A DNA stretch of 64,000 nt from Asterias rubens. Lineage: Eukaryota; Echinodermata; Asteroidea; Forcipulatida; Asteriidae. A program made the translations under genes and the position numbers. The notes beneath the pieces were generated by a model. The model had not been told where the DNA came from and searched no databases. It saw only the letters and a list, made by a program, of their open reading frames with translations. Below, piece after piece: positions 10,179-22,612 of this stretch. The DNA lies in NCBI RefSeq assembly GCF_902459465.1, contig NC_047065.1:16779634-16843633 (forward strand), written 5' to 3'. The first letter of the stretch is position 1, and every line of letters begins with the position of its first letter.

Positions 10179-13100
10179 CTAGTCTATCTTTGCAACAATC
10201 TCAGCGACAAGCTCCTGGATGATGTCCTCTCTCAGTTTTCCCGTTTCTAGGACCTCGCCATGATTGGGTCCGTCCACCTCTGTTTCATCGTAGTCGGTCA
10301 CACACTTATTGGTCACTAGAGAGAGGCCAAAGACTGTCATTCCACAGTGCTTTGCAACGATAGCCTCTGGACATGTGCTCATCCCTGAGATAGAAACAAA
10401 GAAAATGTCAAGGGACAAATTGCGTGTGACTATACAAAGAATGTCTTAAAGGAACACGTTGCCTTGGATCGGACGAGTTGGTCTTTTAAAAGCATTTGAA
10501 ACCGTTTGTTATGAAATACATTATAGTAAGAAAGATATTTTAAAAGTAGAATATAACAATCTACACAAGTATCACTTGAATATGCACGGTTTTCCTTTTA
10601 CGTCGCGAACTAACCCGGTCGGCCATTTATGGGAGTCAAAATGTTGACTCCCATAAACGGCAGACCGTGTTTCTTTGCGACGTATAAGGAAAACCGTGCA
10701 AAGTGCCGGAAATCAACCAACGGTGGGAACGATCAAGGTGATCAAAACCGCATGTACCATGGCTAACGATGCTCGATATGCATAACGCATAGCACATCCT
10801 TAGCCATGGTACCCTATGCGTTTTTGTATCACATCACCTGATTGGTTCTCGACCAAACACACTTCACAACTTGTCACCAAGGTATAACAATTATATATGT
10901 AATCTGTCATACTTACCAATGACATCGCTAGAAACGCTCAGTAGTTTTAGTTCTGCTGGAGTTTCGTACGATGGCCCGCACACCATCGCATACACACCTT
11001 CCTGGATCAAGTGCGAGTATCCCATCTCCTTGGCGACGACCCGCGCCGTTTTCCGTAGGCTGCTGTCATAAAGTCGGGTTGTACTTATGAACCGTTCACC
11101 AAATCTGTTAATAATCAGTTCAAACTCGTTGATCATCTTGAAACAAATAACAGATTTTTCAATCCAATTTTTCTCACACCCATTCAAACATTTTTGATTC
11201 CCCCCCCCCCCCAAGTACAATGCTTAATTTCTGCAAAAACCACAAGGCCACATCGACACTCTCACGGTCTTGCAATGTTTCTTTCCTAGCATGCTCAAGC
11301 CTCATGGGGAAATGGTATAGCCTGCTGCACATGAGAACGATGTTGACGTAGCCTTACACATTTGTAAAAATGGCTTACTCTAGACAGAACATAGAGTGAG
11401 GGCGCACCGGTAATGCTGCTTGCACAAATGCAACGGGACTGCAAGGAGACAAGCGCGCCATTTTGTACACGTCATTTAGTACAAGGGTACACCTTGGAGT
11501 TTGTGTTTATTAAACACTACGCGATGCTGTTTTGTCAACTTACAAAATGGCCGCACACAAGGCCGCATAAACACACGCTGGGCGATGCTGTTTTGTCAAC
11601 TTACAAAATGGCCACATGCGTGCATAGCAGGCTGCGTATATAGGCCAGTGCGCCCTCTAGTTTTTATATACATATAACTCTATGAGACAGAACTTACTTC
11701 TCCATATTGGGGCCAACCAGGGGATTGTTTCCAGCCATTCCGGGCAAATACAAATGGTCTTTCATGAGCATGATGTCACCAACTTTGTAACTCTTATTCA
11801 TGGCTCCAGCGGCATTTGTGACGACAAGTGTTTGGACGCCGAGTAAGCTCATCACTCTGACGGGGGCTGCTAGCTGGAGATAAAATAAATTAAAAACAAA
11901 TAAAAAAAACTGACAATTAAAGAATTTCCAAACGAAGGTGTTAAAAAACCTCAAACTGAACAATGTAGGGAGACAGGTCTCTCATGTTTATAGTGATAAA
12001 TAAAACTAATTTTGTGTTAAGATTAGGAATTTATCCCTGTAGTGACTTCCTGGGAATGCGAATGCCATGCGAATTTGACATGAATTTGATGTCATAACCA
12101 TCCTTTCGCAGCGAGTTTCGCAAGTGAGTTGAGCAGAGTTGAACTGCTACAAATTAGTTGTTGCGAATAAGTGACGTCAACATTCACTTTGCATTGGCAG
12201 GAAGTATGAACCGGGCCTCATTCTTACCTTCCATGCCGGGTATCCTTCATAAAGGTGAAAGCGTCCTTTCATGCAAATAACCGTCTTGCCCTTTAGTATG
12301 CCAATAACAAACTGGCTGTGATGACCCTTGACTGTTGGATAAATAAAACAAGGCAATTTTTTTATAAGTATAGGATTTGGAACTTTGCATGGTGGGAGAA
12401 TAATTTGGTCTGGGATAGCACTAGGCCTCATACCTCACAAAGGCATATGAAGGCGATTGGACATCTTTTGGTGCCCTTGAAATGCTGTAGCAGAAATTTA
12501 CAATTTCCTAATAGAGTGCCCTTTACCGAGGAGAATATGCCTTGGTGCCCTTGTCCTTTCAAAACCGAAGCATACAGGCCTGTAGCACCATGTATAATCT
12601 CTTTGTAAGTTTTAAAATATAAAAAATAAATAAAAAACTGACTAGAGCGGATTTAACGAGTTAGCGCTCTACCAACTGAGCTATCTACATGTAGGCCTGG
12701 GCGAATTATTCGAATATTCGGTTAATGGCGAATAGGTTTTCCTATCCGTAACCACGAATGCCTTTTTTTCTTAACCGGATATCCGCATAGGGCGCGAATA
12801 CCTATTTATAAACCTGATAGTTCAATTATTACCACCAAGTAACCGGATCTTCTTTTAATATCCGAATATCCGCGGACGTCGGGCGACAACTGATAGGAAT
12901 TTTTTGTCTGAATCCTTATGAAACTTCTATTAGGACAGCATAAAACAGCATAAATTAAGTATTTAACTATGCTCACCTCTGTGGAGAGTTAAAACAGTGA
13001 CATTTCTGACGTAATTTGTTCAAAGATTACTAAAGTTTTCCTTCACGTAGAGTCAATCACGATCAAAAGAAAAAGCAAATCGCCATCTTTAAACTAGATC

Positions 13101-16100
13101 CGGTTATTTTTATGAATGAACCGAGTAACACTGTCTAAAACTAATATCAATCCGCCCATAAGATCTCATTCACAAACGAACAGCGCCCTCTAGCGGCAAA
13201 AAACAAATATTTGTTAATTTTTTTTTAAATAGCCCCCTCTAGCGGCGAAAAAAACTATTCGAATATCCGGTTAATTTCGGATAGTTGGCCAGCGGTATCC
13301 GAATATCAAAATTTCACTATTCGCCCAGCACTATCTGCATGTACCCCTATTGTATCGTAACACTTCAGTGTGATTTCTGGCTACACCTTGCACCCCCGAA
13401 CAAAGATATTGACAAAAGAGGGAAACCGCAACATATAGGGCTAGATAGCTCAGTTAAAAGAGCGCTGGCACTGGCACACTTATCCGGAGGTTGTTCATGG
13501 TCGTTTGAGTCCCACTCAAGTCAATTTTCTTTGTTCAACCCCCAAATCAAGAGAAGATTTTGATCATTAAAATTTTACAAAAGTTGAGTATTGAATCTCC
13601 CAAGGTTTGTTTCAGAAAAGGCCAAGCCCTTTACTTACCTGTGCTGACAGGAAAGTGTTGGATATCGCTGTACGGGATGACGATACTGTCTTCAACCTTA
13701 TCTGCGAGGCTGCCGAGCCCGGAACCACAGATGATTCCAATTGTTGGTTTGTGACTTGTGCGATCTTGAATTTGTTTGGCAAAGCCTTGCAGGTCACTGT
13801 AACTGTAGCTTTAAAATCAAAGAAAAACGGGACAACAACTTTCAATATTTACAATTTTATTTAGAAAGTTTTCCAGGGGTCAGAAAATCAGCAAAGTCTG
13901 TCCAATAAAAAAATTGTGGTTCTAAAGATGTGCAAGTTGTTCAAAATCAAGGCTTGAGACTCAAGAAAGCAAATGTATATAAGAAAATGTCAGGCAAATT
14001 TTGCTAAGAGCCTACAGTAGATTTCAGGAGTTACCCGTCCTAACTTTCGTCCCACGTCTTTAGATACGGAACTTAAAACTCATCCAAGTCCTAGGATTAA
14101 TCCTAAGTTAAGAAAACTTTGGTGCAATCGACGGCTGAACACTGAAAATTATAAATTATTTTTGCATAAGGCATTTAAGTAGACGCGGAATAGACCTTCA
14201 TCATGGTGCGACCATCTTGTTTTTCCTCCCAAACAAATCAACGAAAGCAAACTGAGGCTGGTAGGGTTCCTTTTTGTACAATGAAATAAGCATCCCATTA
14301 CTGTTGTTGGATACAGGGAAACATGACCAAGATGGTGGCAGCGTGATGGGTCTACTCGATGCAACCTCTCAAAGAGTGCTCAATATGGGGCATTGTCGCT
14401 ATTGCGCGCTTGGAATCTCAAGAATTTCTATAGTGTGATACAGTATTGGAACATGGGGGATGCATCCCCCCATAAAGGGCATGACACATCTTGTTCACTT
14501 ATCTTGCTGTCGTTTCCCTGAAGAAAAAAAAACAAGAAGTAACTGATCTACGTTTGTTGACTACATTTTCTATGGTTGCCCTGAAAGGACAATGCATATA
14601 TTGCAATTATGTATGCATGCAATGTTGCGAAACTTATCCCAAATAAAGGCCTAAGTGCGCATGTGCGCAGACAAATATGTGCACAGACGTACGCCATGTC
14701 GTGAAATTATTTGTCAAAGTGTATGCACATTTTTTTAGCAAATTATTTTAAATTTTAGGAATTTTACTGCATTAAAGCTTTAAATACCATTGGAAAGTCA
14801 AGGTACGTCACACTATACATGTAGCAGGCCCCTGTGATTGGTACAACTATAACCTCACTTAGATGCAAGAAACTCCCCATCAGATCATTAGAAATTGTGT
14901 TCAAAGTAATACAATTCATTGACATCAAAAATATATGGGCAATTTGGCATATGGAATGCACACATGCACGTGTATGTATTTACGAAATACAAGGTCCCTT
15001 CAGGGCCACCATAAATGTAGTTATCTCATGGGAGCTTAAAGACAGTGGACACTATTCAAAGACCGGTCTTCTCACTTAGTGTATCTCAACATAATTATGC
15101 ACAAAAAAACAAACCTGTGTAAATTTGAGCTCAATCGGTCATCAAAGTTGCGAGATAATAATGAAAGAAAAAACACCCTTGTCACACGATGTTGTGTGCT
15201 TTCTTATGCTTGATTTTAAGACCTCAAACTCTAAACTTGAGGTCTCGAAATCAAATTCAATGTAAACTACTTTTTTCTCAAAACTTACGTTACTTCAGAG
15301 GGAGCCTTTTCTCAAAATGTTTTATACTATCAACCTCTCCCCATTACTTATTACCAAGTAAGGTTTTATGCTAAAAATTATTTTGAGTAATTACCAATCG
15401 TGATCACTGCCTTTAAAAGGGTTATTAATAGAACTGAGAATCGGTGAAACAAAAATAAGACCAAAAGGTTGACATTCATCCAAGTGTGGATACCAGGTCT
15501 CACTTATTAACCTATGACCTTTGACCTTAAAGATAGCTGTGTTATCAACTAACCAGACAGATTTGATTATATTGCAGTCTGGTCACAGTTGGTTGACTCT
15601 GGTGACTTCCAAGGTGAAAGTAGCCATTTGAAGGACAATCGATTTTTACAGTCAAGCCAACTTTAGAAATTGACCAAGGTGTTTAATGAGTTTTCCCATA
15701 ATGTAAACAACCTTTGCAGTGCCTTCTAGTTTTTATCCATGAACGTTTTTTAAGAATTTTATTGTTTTATATACTTATATTGTATCCTTAATTGCTGTTT
15801 TAATTGCTTTTAATACCTCTTGTGTTTTTATAGTCATGTCATGTACATGTACGTCCACTATAAAATATAAAATGTCAGTATTAAACAAAATTATTTGACA
15901 ATGTAATTAACACAAAATTAGACAGTTGTAAAAAGGGTGCTTAAATGTCTAGACAGAGCCAATTTGTGTAAAAAAAAGCCATTGGACACTTTTGATTTAT
16001 AAACAGTATTGTCCGAAGGCCCACACTTTGTGTATCACAACTTGTCCACTAGTTTGGGGAGCTAGAATGCCTATGATAATGTACCTAAAGTGCCAGCTGT

Positions 16101-19100
16101 TGTAGCTATCCATGTTTGGTCTTGACCATTTACAACAGATGTTTTCTCACTGAGCATCACTGACCAGTAGGCCCCTAATGGCACAACACACTGCATAAAT
16201 TTGACCTCTGTAAAAAAAAACTACATACATTTCTAGCAAAGTTTTAAGCCCTAATATTCGACCGACCCATATGCTGGGCTCCTCGAATTTACGCTTTGAA
16301 GGCAACATCTATAGGACTGGATCACCAGTGACCAGGGGTAATACAAATGTATGTTGAACGGACCTGAGCGCTAAAAGAAGCCACTATTATTATTATTATA
16401 ATCATGATTAATGAAGCAGTGATTATGGAGTAAACTGAGGGATGTCCTTGACAACACCCTCTCCTAAAAGTTGTATGCTGTAGCCGTAGCAGCCAATTTG
16501 GATGTACGCCAATATTGGCATGGAGCTATACATGGTTTTGGTGAACATTTTGGTGAAAATTTCCGCCAAAGAAAAGTTTAACATATATATATGTATATAT
16601 AATATATATAATAACAATAATAAAATAAATAAAATTGTTTTAATAAACCCCCAAACAAGACAAACAGACAAACAAAAAAATACAATCGAACCTTTTAAAA
16701 GCATTTTTCAGATCAAAATGATACATTGTATTGCCCCTGAACCAAATCAGTAATTGAATGTCAAACAATATACTATGAATATTGTTTACTCCATAGACCA
16801 TTTTGTTTTCTTCCATTTAGGCTGCTTGGTGGCACTTTTGTACATAGCCTATTGTGACTGAAATTGAAGGTTATTTTTTTATTTCATGCAGCACAATACG
16901 GTTCGATTCACGAAAACAACCTTGAACCGAAGGATAATTTCAATAATTCGTCACAAAATTCTGCTAAATGGTGTCAATGGTTTGATACCAGCTGAAAAAA
17001 AATCCTTTCATACACTGTTTTCCGTGATTACAATAGAAAAGTGCAGATGACTTAAAACTAGGCTTACATCAGGGACTCAAAGTAGCGTGGGATCTTTAGA
17101 AAAATTAACACCACACTTTGTGTATAAAAATGATCGTAAAAATGACTATACATAGCCCTTTGTGTCACAGTTTTGAGTAGAGAGAAATACAAAATTTAAC
17201 TGTAAGATGTCAAGTTGTTGAACCAAAGCTCAGTCATGTGTCAGTCCAACCACAGTCTGATTGTTACATAAATATTGCATACATGATACACTTCAAATAC
17301 AATGTACGCATCAGAAGTGGTGCCACTGCCGTCTAATCTAAAGCCAATAAACCCATGATTAAGTTGAAGAAAACAAATTGCAGCCCAGCTCTTTTTATTT
17401 TCCACATTGATCAAATAGGCCTACCGAATTTGATTTGGTATTGTATTGGGCTATACATGTACTCACAGGATAAACATTTGTGTAGACTTCCGTACATGCC
17501 GTAAGCAGTAGGTGACTTTGGACAGTGGGGTGACATTAGACACAATGTTCAAAGAAAAACTTTTTTGTTTCATTTGTTTTTTTACTTAGTAAGATTTTTC
17601 AAAATAATTCTATATTCCCATGGGGTTATATACTGTAAGATTACTTATTGTAGATTTTACTACATGTACTGCTGGTTGGAAATAAGGGAATAAAAGGGTA
17701 GCGACAAGTTCTTACACTGCCGTTTAAGGCCGGCAGGGTCGTTACCGTGTGATAAAGGCCCGAGCCGAAGGCGAGGGCATGTATCGCACGGCAACGACCC
17801 TGCAAGCTTTTAAACGGACGTTTAAGAATGAGCCACTACTCTTTTATTCTCATTCAATATGCCCTTTTGTTAAAAAACGTTAAATACAATACCATTACAG
17901 AAACTTTGACAGTTGAAAATTTGAGGTTTGAAATATTATCTTCAAAATTTTTTTGAAGAGTCTGTTTTCGCATGGGTTGTGTGTATGCAGGCGTGCTTAG
18001 AAATAGATTATGCGTGCGCTTAGAAATAGATTATGCGCACACTTAGAAATAGCTGAGTTGTGTTCCGCGTGATAATCTTGCACGCCTGACAGGTGGAAGC
18101 CAGCTGGTTATAAACACTGTGGTCATTATATCAACCGTTTACATGTAAACACCCCCACGTGACGCGCTCTCCACCAATAGGAGTAGCGAAACTGTCTGGG
18201 GTATTTATGAATGTCTGATTAAAAGGTGACAGGCACCCAATCAGCAGAAGATGTCCGCATTTTGGTTTCTGAAGGCATGTGAGGCACTGCCCAGTATGAA
18301 TGCAACAGGCATCTCGTGGTAGACTCGCCAACAAGATCACGTGTGTCTCTGGCATTTGTCCCTACCAAATCCTGGGCAGCGGACGCCTTCAGAAACCAAA
18401 ATTGTTTATATCATTTGGCTGATTCTTGCAACTTTAAATCAGACGTGAACAAACAAACAAATAATATTTATATCATGTAGGCCCCTAGGTCTCCTGAAGT
18501 GTTTATACGTATAAATGTAAACTTATGTACCTTGACCTAGAAAAAGGGTTTTTATCAATAAAGATCATAGTCTACAAGTCATGTATAGTACAGTGTAGAC
18601 TTGGTTCACGCAGGTTTAGGACTTAAGGTTGTGCACATGATTAAAAATCCATGCAATTAGTTGCGATAACGTAACCCTCCTGCCAACTTACGTTATTGCA
18701 ACTAATATGCAATTAGCTTTCCATCAAAAGGTGTGCCCTCATGTGTCAACAACTAACAAGGAAGGGCAGATATCATGCTTGAGTCAAGTCTAGGCCTTGA
18801 TATAACTTTTATTTATCAATGTGCTGCTGAACCTTGGTCCCTTGGTGAACATCCGCTACCAATAAAGTACACAGATAAAGACAGCACCTGGGAACTTGAA
18901 GTGAAGCTTCTTGTGTTAAAATCAAAACAAATGATTGCATTGTGTAATGAGGAACATTGTTCTAGCATTCATCAGATGATGACATGTACAATGTATACAT
19001 TGTAAACTGGTGGAAGCCAAATTTTAGTTTTTCATTTCTGTGTATTTCAATGTTTTTTTAAATGACTGCTTTTGTAACTGCTCGACTTTTGCCGAAAAGA

Positions 19101-19215
19101 AAAAGGACTAAGCAATAATATTATTATTTTAAAGGTATAGGCCTAATGGTTACGTAAAAGGACACAATTAAGTATCAAGACCCTGTGCGGGTCTCGATCC
19201 CACATGCTGATGAGA

Positions 19216-19252
<37 letters not shown>

Positions 19253-20517
19253 TTAACCGTGTTTATAACACGCCTTTTACCAAAGGACACAAAGCGCCAG
19301 GTATTATTACTGCAAGGAGTGGGATGAAGTTTGAGAACAAGACCTAATCCTTAGCACGCATGTAATGGTTTACATGGTTTACAAGGTGCTGTGGCGCAAT
19401 ATGCTGCCAATCCAGCAATGAACACTGGGCAAACCCCTTCTCTTTACGATAAGTGCACTGGGTTCTTTTACATGCATTTACATAACACATGGGACCAATG
19501 GCTTTGCGTCCCATCCAAAGGACGAAGCAATGCCAATGGTTAACAGACAATACTCCTAGAACTATTTCGGTTTCGTCCGGCTATCGTCTCCCACAATGGG
19601 AGTCGATAGCCGGACGAAACCGAAATAGTTCTTCGTCCGGCTATCGTCTCCTGTAACGGGAGACGATAGCGGGAGACGATAGCCGGACGAAACCGAAATA
19701 GTTCTAGGAGTGAACAGACAAGTGTCATGGCAGGCGATTCGAACCCACACTCTGCTGATCAGAAACACCAGAGTTTGAATTCAGTGCTCTTAAACTTAAC
19801 CACTCGGCCACGATGCTTCCACAGGCCAGCTTGGTTTCGGTGCTTTTAACAACTCGGCCATGACATTTAATGTCTAGATTATCTTCACATTTACCGTGCA
19901 TGTACTTAGCCCCACTTGGCCACACAAGTGGGGCTATGTAATACTGTGACTTGTTAATGTAAGTGTTTTCTGTTTCTTGAATCTTGATTGAAGGTTAGTG
20001 TTACTGATAATACTATAGTATATATTGTTTAAACTTGTATTAGTTAGGACTTCAGTCAGAGCCACTGCAGCCATGGCAGGGGAGGAGTTTAATCTGGGCT
20101 AGGTTTTCAATACAATGTAATGTTTGTATCCCATTAATTAAAATTACAAAACAAATATTCAGAAATGGGGGGGGGGGTAGATTCTTGCCCCTCATCTCAA
20201 CATTAATCGAAGCAAAAGGAAAGACTACAGCAGACATTTGATATAAAATAAGACATTTGATAAAAATCAAACACTTTCGATCTTGGCTGTGCTCCGTGGT
20301 AATGGGTTGATGTGGCTGCTGGCAGCTGAATGCGCCCTTGCATGCCTGCTTCTCGAACACGTACGTTGTAGCCGCGTCCTTCGCAATTCAGCTCTTAGCT
20401 GCGAGTAAGGACGATTAGCCCCCCCCCCCCCCAAATTATTGAATTATATATATATAAATTAAAAACGAAGGATACATACCTTGATCTTCCAAGCCCATTT
20501 GTGCTGGTGGTGGCCAT
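10179..20517 (-). CDS. PNP: Purine nucleoside phosphorylase (trimeric, mammalian-type PNP)
   Basis: Coding exons, in gene order: 20480-20517, 13639-13808, 12228-12331, 11698-11873, 10917-11104, 10179-10384. All have GT-AG borders and matching phases, giving 882 nt and 293 aa (human enzyme 289). The family phosphorolyses inosine and guanosine in the cytosol for purine salvage. Visible family residues are the phosphate-loop Ser in GSGLGS (aa 41-46), HH at 73-74, [10 protein letters not shown] with His95, Tyr97 and Glu98, VTNAAG (122-127), PSYETPAE with Glu210 (Tyr replaces the usual Phe), GMSTCPE (226-232), VTNK with Thr250/Asn251, and the purine-side His267. The first exon codes only 12 residues plus part of a Ser codon; its junction GG-R-S-S-YSYSDL falls where human exon 1 ends, which supports the choice. 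Intron 1 is 6.7 kb and full of repeats. Confidence 0.95.
10446..10705. mobile_element. TTAA palindromic element D, truncated copy (PNP intron 5 or just 3')
   Basis: It starts with TTAA then AGGAACACGTTGCCTTGG, matching the complete copy at 23466. The left arm and centre are intact. The right arm breaks off after the GGAAAACCGTGCA segment. It lies in the last PNP intron. Confidence 0.8.
11516..11632. repeat. 61-bp tandem duplication
   Basis: GCGATGCTGTTTTGTCAACT followed by TACAAAATGGCC occurs at 11521 and again at 11582 with almost no change. It sits in the PNP intron between the exons at 11698 and 10917. Confidence 0.75.
12633..12683 (-). repeat. tRNA-like SINE head (fragment)
   Basis: On the minus strand it reads TAGATAGCTCAGTTGGTAGA, a tRNA 5' half with A box, then loses similarity. 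The hAT-like MITE next door inserted at its 5' end. It is not a complete tRNA. Confidence 0.55.
12692..13333. mobile_element. hAT-like MITE, 642 bp, with 8-bp target duplication
   Basis: The ends are inverted copies of TAGnsCTGGGCGAAT. The flanks TCTACATG (12684-12691) and TCTGCATG (13334-13341) match at 7 of 8 bases, which fits the 8-bp duplication of hAT elements. Internal sub-repeats of ATTCGAATATCCGG type are present. No transposase frame. It lies in PNP intron 2. Confidence 0.8.
13437..13545 (+). repeat. tRNA-derived SINE
   Basis: It begins with an A-box-like TAGATAGCTCAGTT and carries a B-box-like GTTTGAGTCCC, then a TTTGTTCAACCCC tail shared with the fragments near 6410 and 6700. The stem pairing of a functional tRNA is not kept. 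Confidence 0.6.
14020..14137. mobile_element. Palindromic MITE-E copy
   Basis: It carries the AGGATTAATCCTAAGTTA core and the terminal AATCGACGGCTGAAC that mark the family. The left end is decayed. Confidence 0.6.
14191..14354. mobile_element. Small MITE, TAGACC...GGTCTA ends
   Basis: Left end TAGACCTTCATCATGGTGCG and right end GCAGCGTGATGGGTCTA are imperfect inverted copies, with CCATCTTG/CAAGATGG just inside. No clear target duplication. It lies in PNP intron 1. Confidence 0.6.
15036..15416 (+). mobile_element. MITE-A copy 4 (PNP intron 1)
   Basis: TTAA lies at both edges with family inverted ends. A 14-base part of the left end (GGTAATTGTC region) is deleted. The central GAGACCTC/GAGGTCTC palindrome is intact. 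Confidence 0.85.
15417..17682. other. Intron 1 of PNP, mostly unique AT-rich DNA
   Basis: A fragment of MITE-B lies at about 15979-16050 (CCATTGGACACTTTTG ... AGTATTGTCCGAAGGCC). A run of AT dinucleotides lies at 16580-16612. Otherwise I see no gene, RNA or repeat I can name. Confidence 0.5.
17683..18225 (+). mobile_element. Hairpin-bearing element H, copy 1
   Basis: A hairpin of about 110 bp (17720-17830) is built from inverted CCGGCAGGGTCGTTACCGTG and CACGGCAACGACCCTGC arms flanked by GTTTAA motifs. The other terminus (18150-18225) reads CACGTGACGCGCTCTCCACC followed by AATAGGAGTAGCGAAACTG. A second copy, inverted, is at 21945-22612. Both lie outside coding exons, this one in PNP intron 1. 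Confidence 0.65.
18226..19340. other. PNP intron 1, no gene seen
   Basis: It contains a short palindrome at about 18645-18715 (AATTAGTTGCGATAACGTAA with its complement) and an (AAT)n microsatellite at about 19216-19253. Open frames here show no recognisable domain. Confidence 0.45.
19345..19800 (-). repeat. tRNA-derived SINE split by a later MITE
   Basis: On the minus strand the head reads GGCCGAGTGGTTAAG, then TCTGATCAGCAGAGTGTGGG, then the body with CTTCGTCCTTTGGATGGGAC and AAAAGAACCCAGTGCACTTA, ending with AAACCATTACATG. The head resembles a Ser/Leu-type tRNA. The SINE is broken at 19551-19712 by a foldback element. Confidence 0.8.
19551..19712. mobile_element. 162-bp foldback MITE with perfect 9-bp target duplication, inserted in a SINE
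   Basis: The arms begin ACTCCTAGAACTATTTCGG and continue through GTTTCGTCCGGCTATCGTC; the right arm is the complement. AACAGACAA lies directly outside both ends (19542-19550 and 19713-19721). Removing the element and one duplication restores the SINE. An inner partial duplication of the arm is also present. Confidence 0.9.
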
Positions 20518-21944
20518 GTTCAATGATGAACTTTCTTTCTACTCCCCAATCAAACAGCAGCAACACAGTGGTGTTGTTGAAGAGTTTTTCTGACTCTTTT
20601 CGTTACCTCTTGACGATTCCTAGCACACCACGTTTACACAGTTCTCAACTCAAGTCACAAGAATATATCAGCAAATAAATAACTTATATTTGTTCGTTAA
20701 TATAATACATGTAAAACTGCTGACGAATGGAACTGCAAGTCAAAGTAAAATACTGGATATTTTATTGATCTGAATGAATGAAGTGCTGCAAATTTGCTGC
20801 TACGTTGCTCTATGCTGCGACGTTGTGTTGTATTTACTGTTTTGTCAACAAAAAAGAGTGGCCTCGTGTTCTCAGATCAGTTATTCAACAACCGCAATGA
20901 TGAATGCATGGGCCATTTTCTTGCATCGTTTGCGCGCGGTCGGTATGTACGTGGGATCAATCTGTTTATGAATGAGTTGATGACGTAGGGACACACCCCC
21001 AATTTCCTTGTTAAGACCAAGTAAAAACAAATACTAGTTAATCGTCTGGGTTTTTCCAAAAAGAGGAAGATAAGGGCCTTTTTATTGTTTATATTTTAAT
21101 TTATAAGGTGGCCGCCAAGCATTAATATGAAGTCACCACTATACGTTATTGTTAATTACATTTGTAACAAATTTTTTACAGAAAAAAAAAGGAAAATGAA
21201 TAATTAAAAGGAAAAGATGCAGGACTTTAAAAAGGATGAGGGAGTGGAGGATTAACTTTTTTTTTTTTTTTTTGCCTAATCACTGGCGGTTCTATGACAA
21301 AACCAACACGCCCCCAAACAGTACGTACTTAATTACTTCCTCCACGATCAATTGTCACAGTAAATGGATGGTCAAGATGACCATAAAATTATTTGATACC
21401 TTTGCTGCTATGTATTCCTCATTCATACTCATAATCTTTGTGAAGGTGGCCAGGGTGGGGGGGGGGGGGGGGGGGCGCGGGGGGGGGGAGGCTACCCTCA
21501 TGATTTGACATCCGATACAGAGGGCGCTATTTTCAAAATAACTGAGTCTACTTCCGGTTGACATGATATTGACGGTCGGTTCGCTGGTGTTTCGGCAAAT
21601 CGATCCACAGGTAAACAAAACAGATTGAATTTTTTAACCATGTAAGGCAGGAAGTTTGTCATTGATTCTGACTGTGAGTTAGGTGCAATAGTTCACAAAA
21701 AAGGTCAGTCAAATTAATTACGTATAATAATTAATTAAATTAAAAAAATAAAAGCGCAAATAGGCCTACTATTTTTTACTAGAAATAATAGAGGATGTCG
21801 TGATCCTGATCTGATCGCGCACTTTTTGTACCTATACCTTACTACGGTATATCAGAGGGGAAAAGTTTCCACCACTTTTTCCCTCATTTTTACAAGAAGA
21901 AGAAAAAAGGGATATCTCATTGTGAGATAGATTAGATATTAACT
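20518..21944. other. Head-to-head gap between PNP and CLPTM1L, left part
   Basis: It holds the PNP 5' UTR and promoter, which I cannot delimit. Visible items are a poly-T run (21249-21270), a G-rich block (about 21456-21490) with a run near 18 Gs, and a TTTTTCCAAAAAGAGGAAGA stretch also seen near 59262. No TATA box I would trust. Confidence 0.4.
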
Positions 21945-22612
21945 ATTCATAAATACCCCAGACAGTTTCGCTACTCCTATTGGTTGAGAGCACGTCACGT
22001 GGCGTTGTTTAAATGGCTGATAAAGACACAGCTAGAGCTGTTCAAGATCAGCTGGCTTCGCGTGTTGGGCGCAAGCTGTGTACTCCAACTTAACTTACGC
22101 GGAACGCAATTCATAGCTATTAGTAACATCGCGTAATGTGTGCACACGCGCGTAATCACACCGTACCACCTGATGCCACAAAACATATTTTTGGCAAAAG
22201 ATTTTGAAAATTTGAAAAGCTTTGTGTGTTGGGCGCACAAGCTAATGTACGCCAATTTAAATTACGTGGAACGCAATTCATAGCTATTATTAATGGCGCG
22301 TAAAATGTTACGACACGCAAAAACATTTTTACCAAAGATTTTGAAAATTTGCAAACTTCAAAAAAATTTGCAAGTGAAACAGTGTCACACTGTCTAAACA
22401 TGTAATATTATGTCGCTTTTAACATAAGGGCATTTATGAATGGGAATAAAAGAGTAGTGACACGTTCTCAAATGGCCGTTTAAAACCTTGCAGGGGCGTG
22501 GCCGTGCAATAAAGGCCCTCGCCTTCGGCTCGGGCCTTTATCACACGGCCACGACCCTGCCGATTTTAAACGGCTGTTTAAGAACTCGTCGCCTACTCTT
22601 TTATTCCGTTAT
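21945..22612 (-). mobile_element. Hairpin-bearing element H, copy 2
   Basis: It is inverted relative to the copy at 17683. One end carries CAGACAGTTTCGCTACTCCT and GAGAGCACGTCACGTGG. The hairpin (about 22480-22590) is formed by GGGGCGTGGCCGTGCAATAA and its complement. In the middle, about 160 bp around GTGTTGGGCGCAAGCT and GGAACGCAATTCATAGCTAT is duplicated in tandem (22050-22350), which explains its greater length. Confidence 0.65.

Noticed and set aside
13437-13545. Possible tRNA gene
   Set aside because: It has A- and B-box-like motifs, but acceptor and anticodon stems do not pair and a SINE tail follows. It is a SINE.
13612-13845. Minus-strand open frame of 77 codons over the first large PNP exon
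   Set aside because: It is in the wrong frame. The frame with GSGLGS, bounded by GT-AG at 13639-13808, is the real exon.
21355-21618. Open frame with a polyproline stretch
   Set aside because: The prolines come from a long G run on the opposite strand; nothing else supports a gene.
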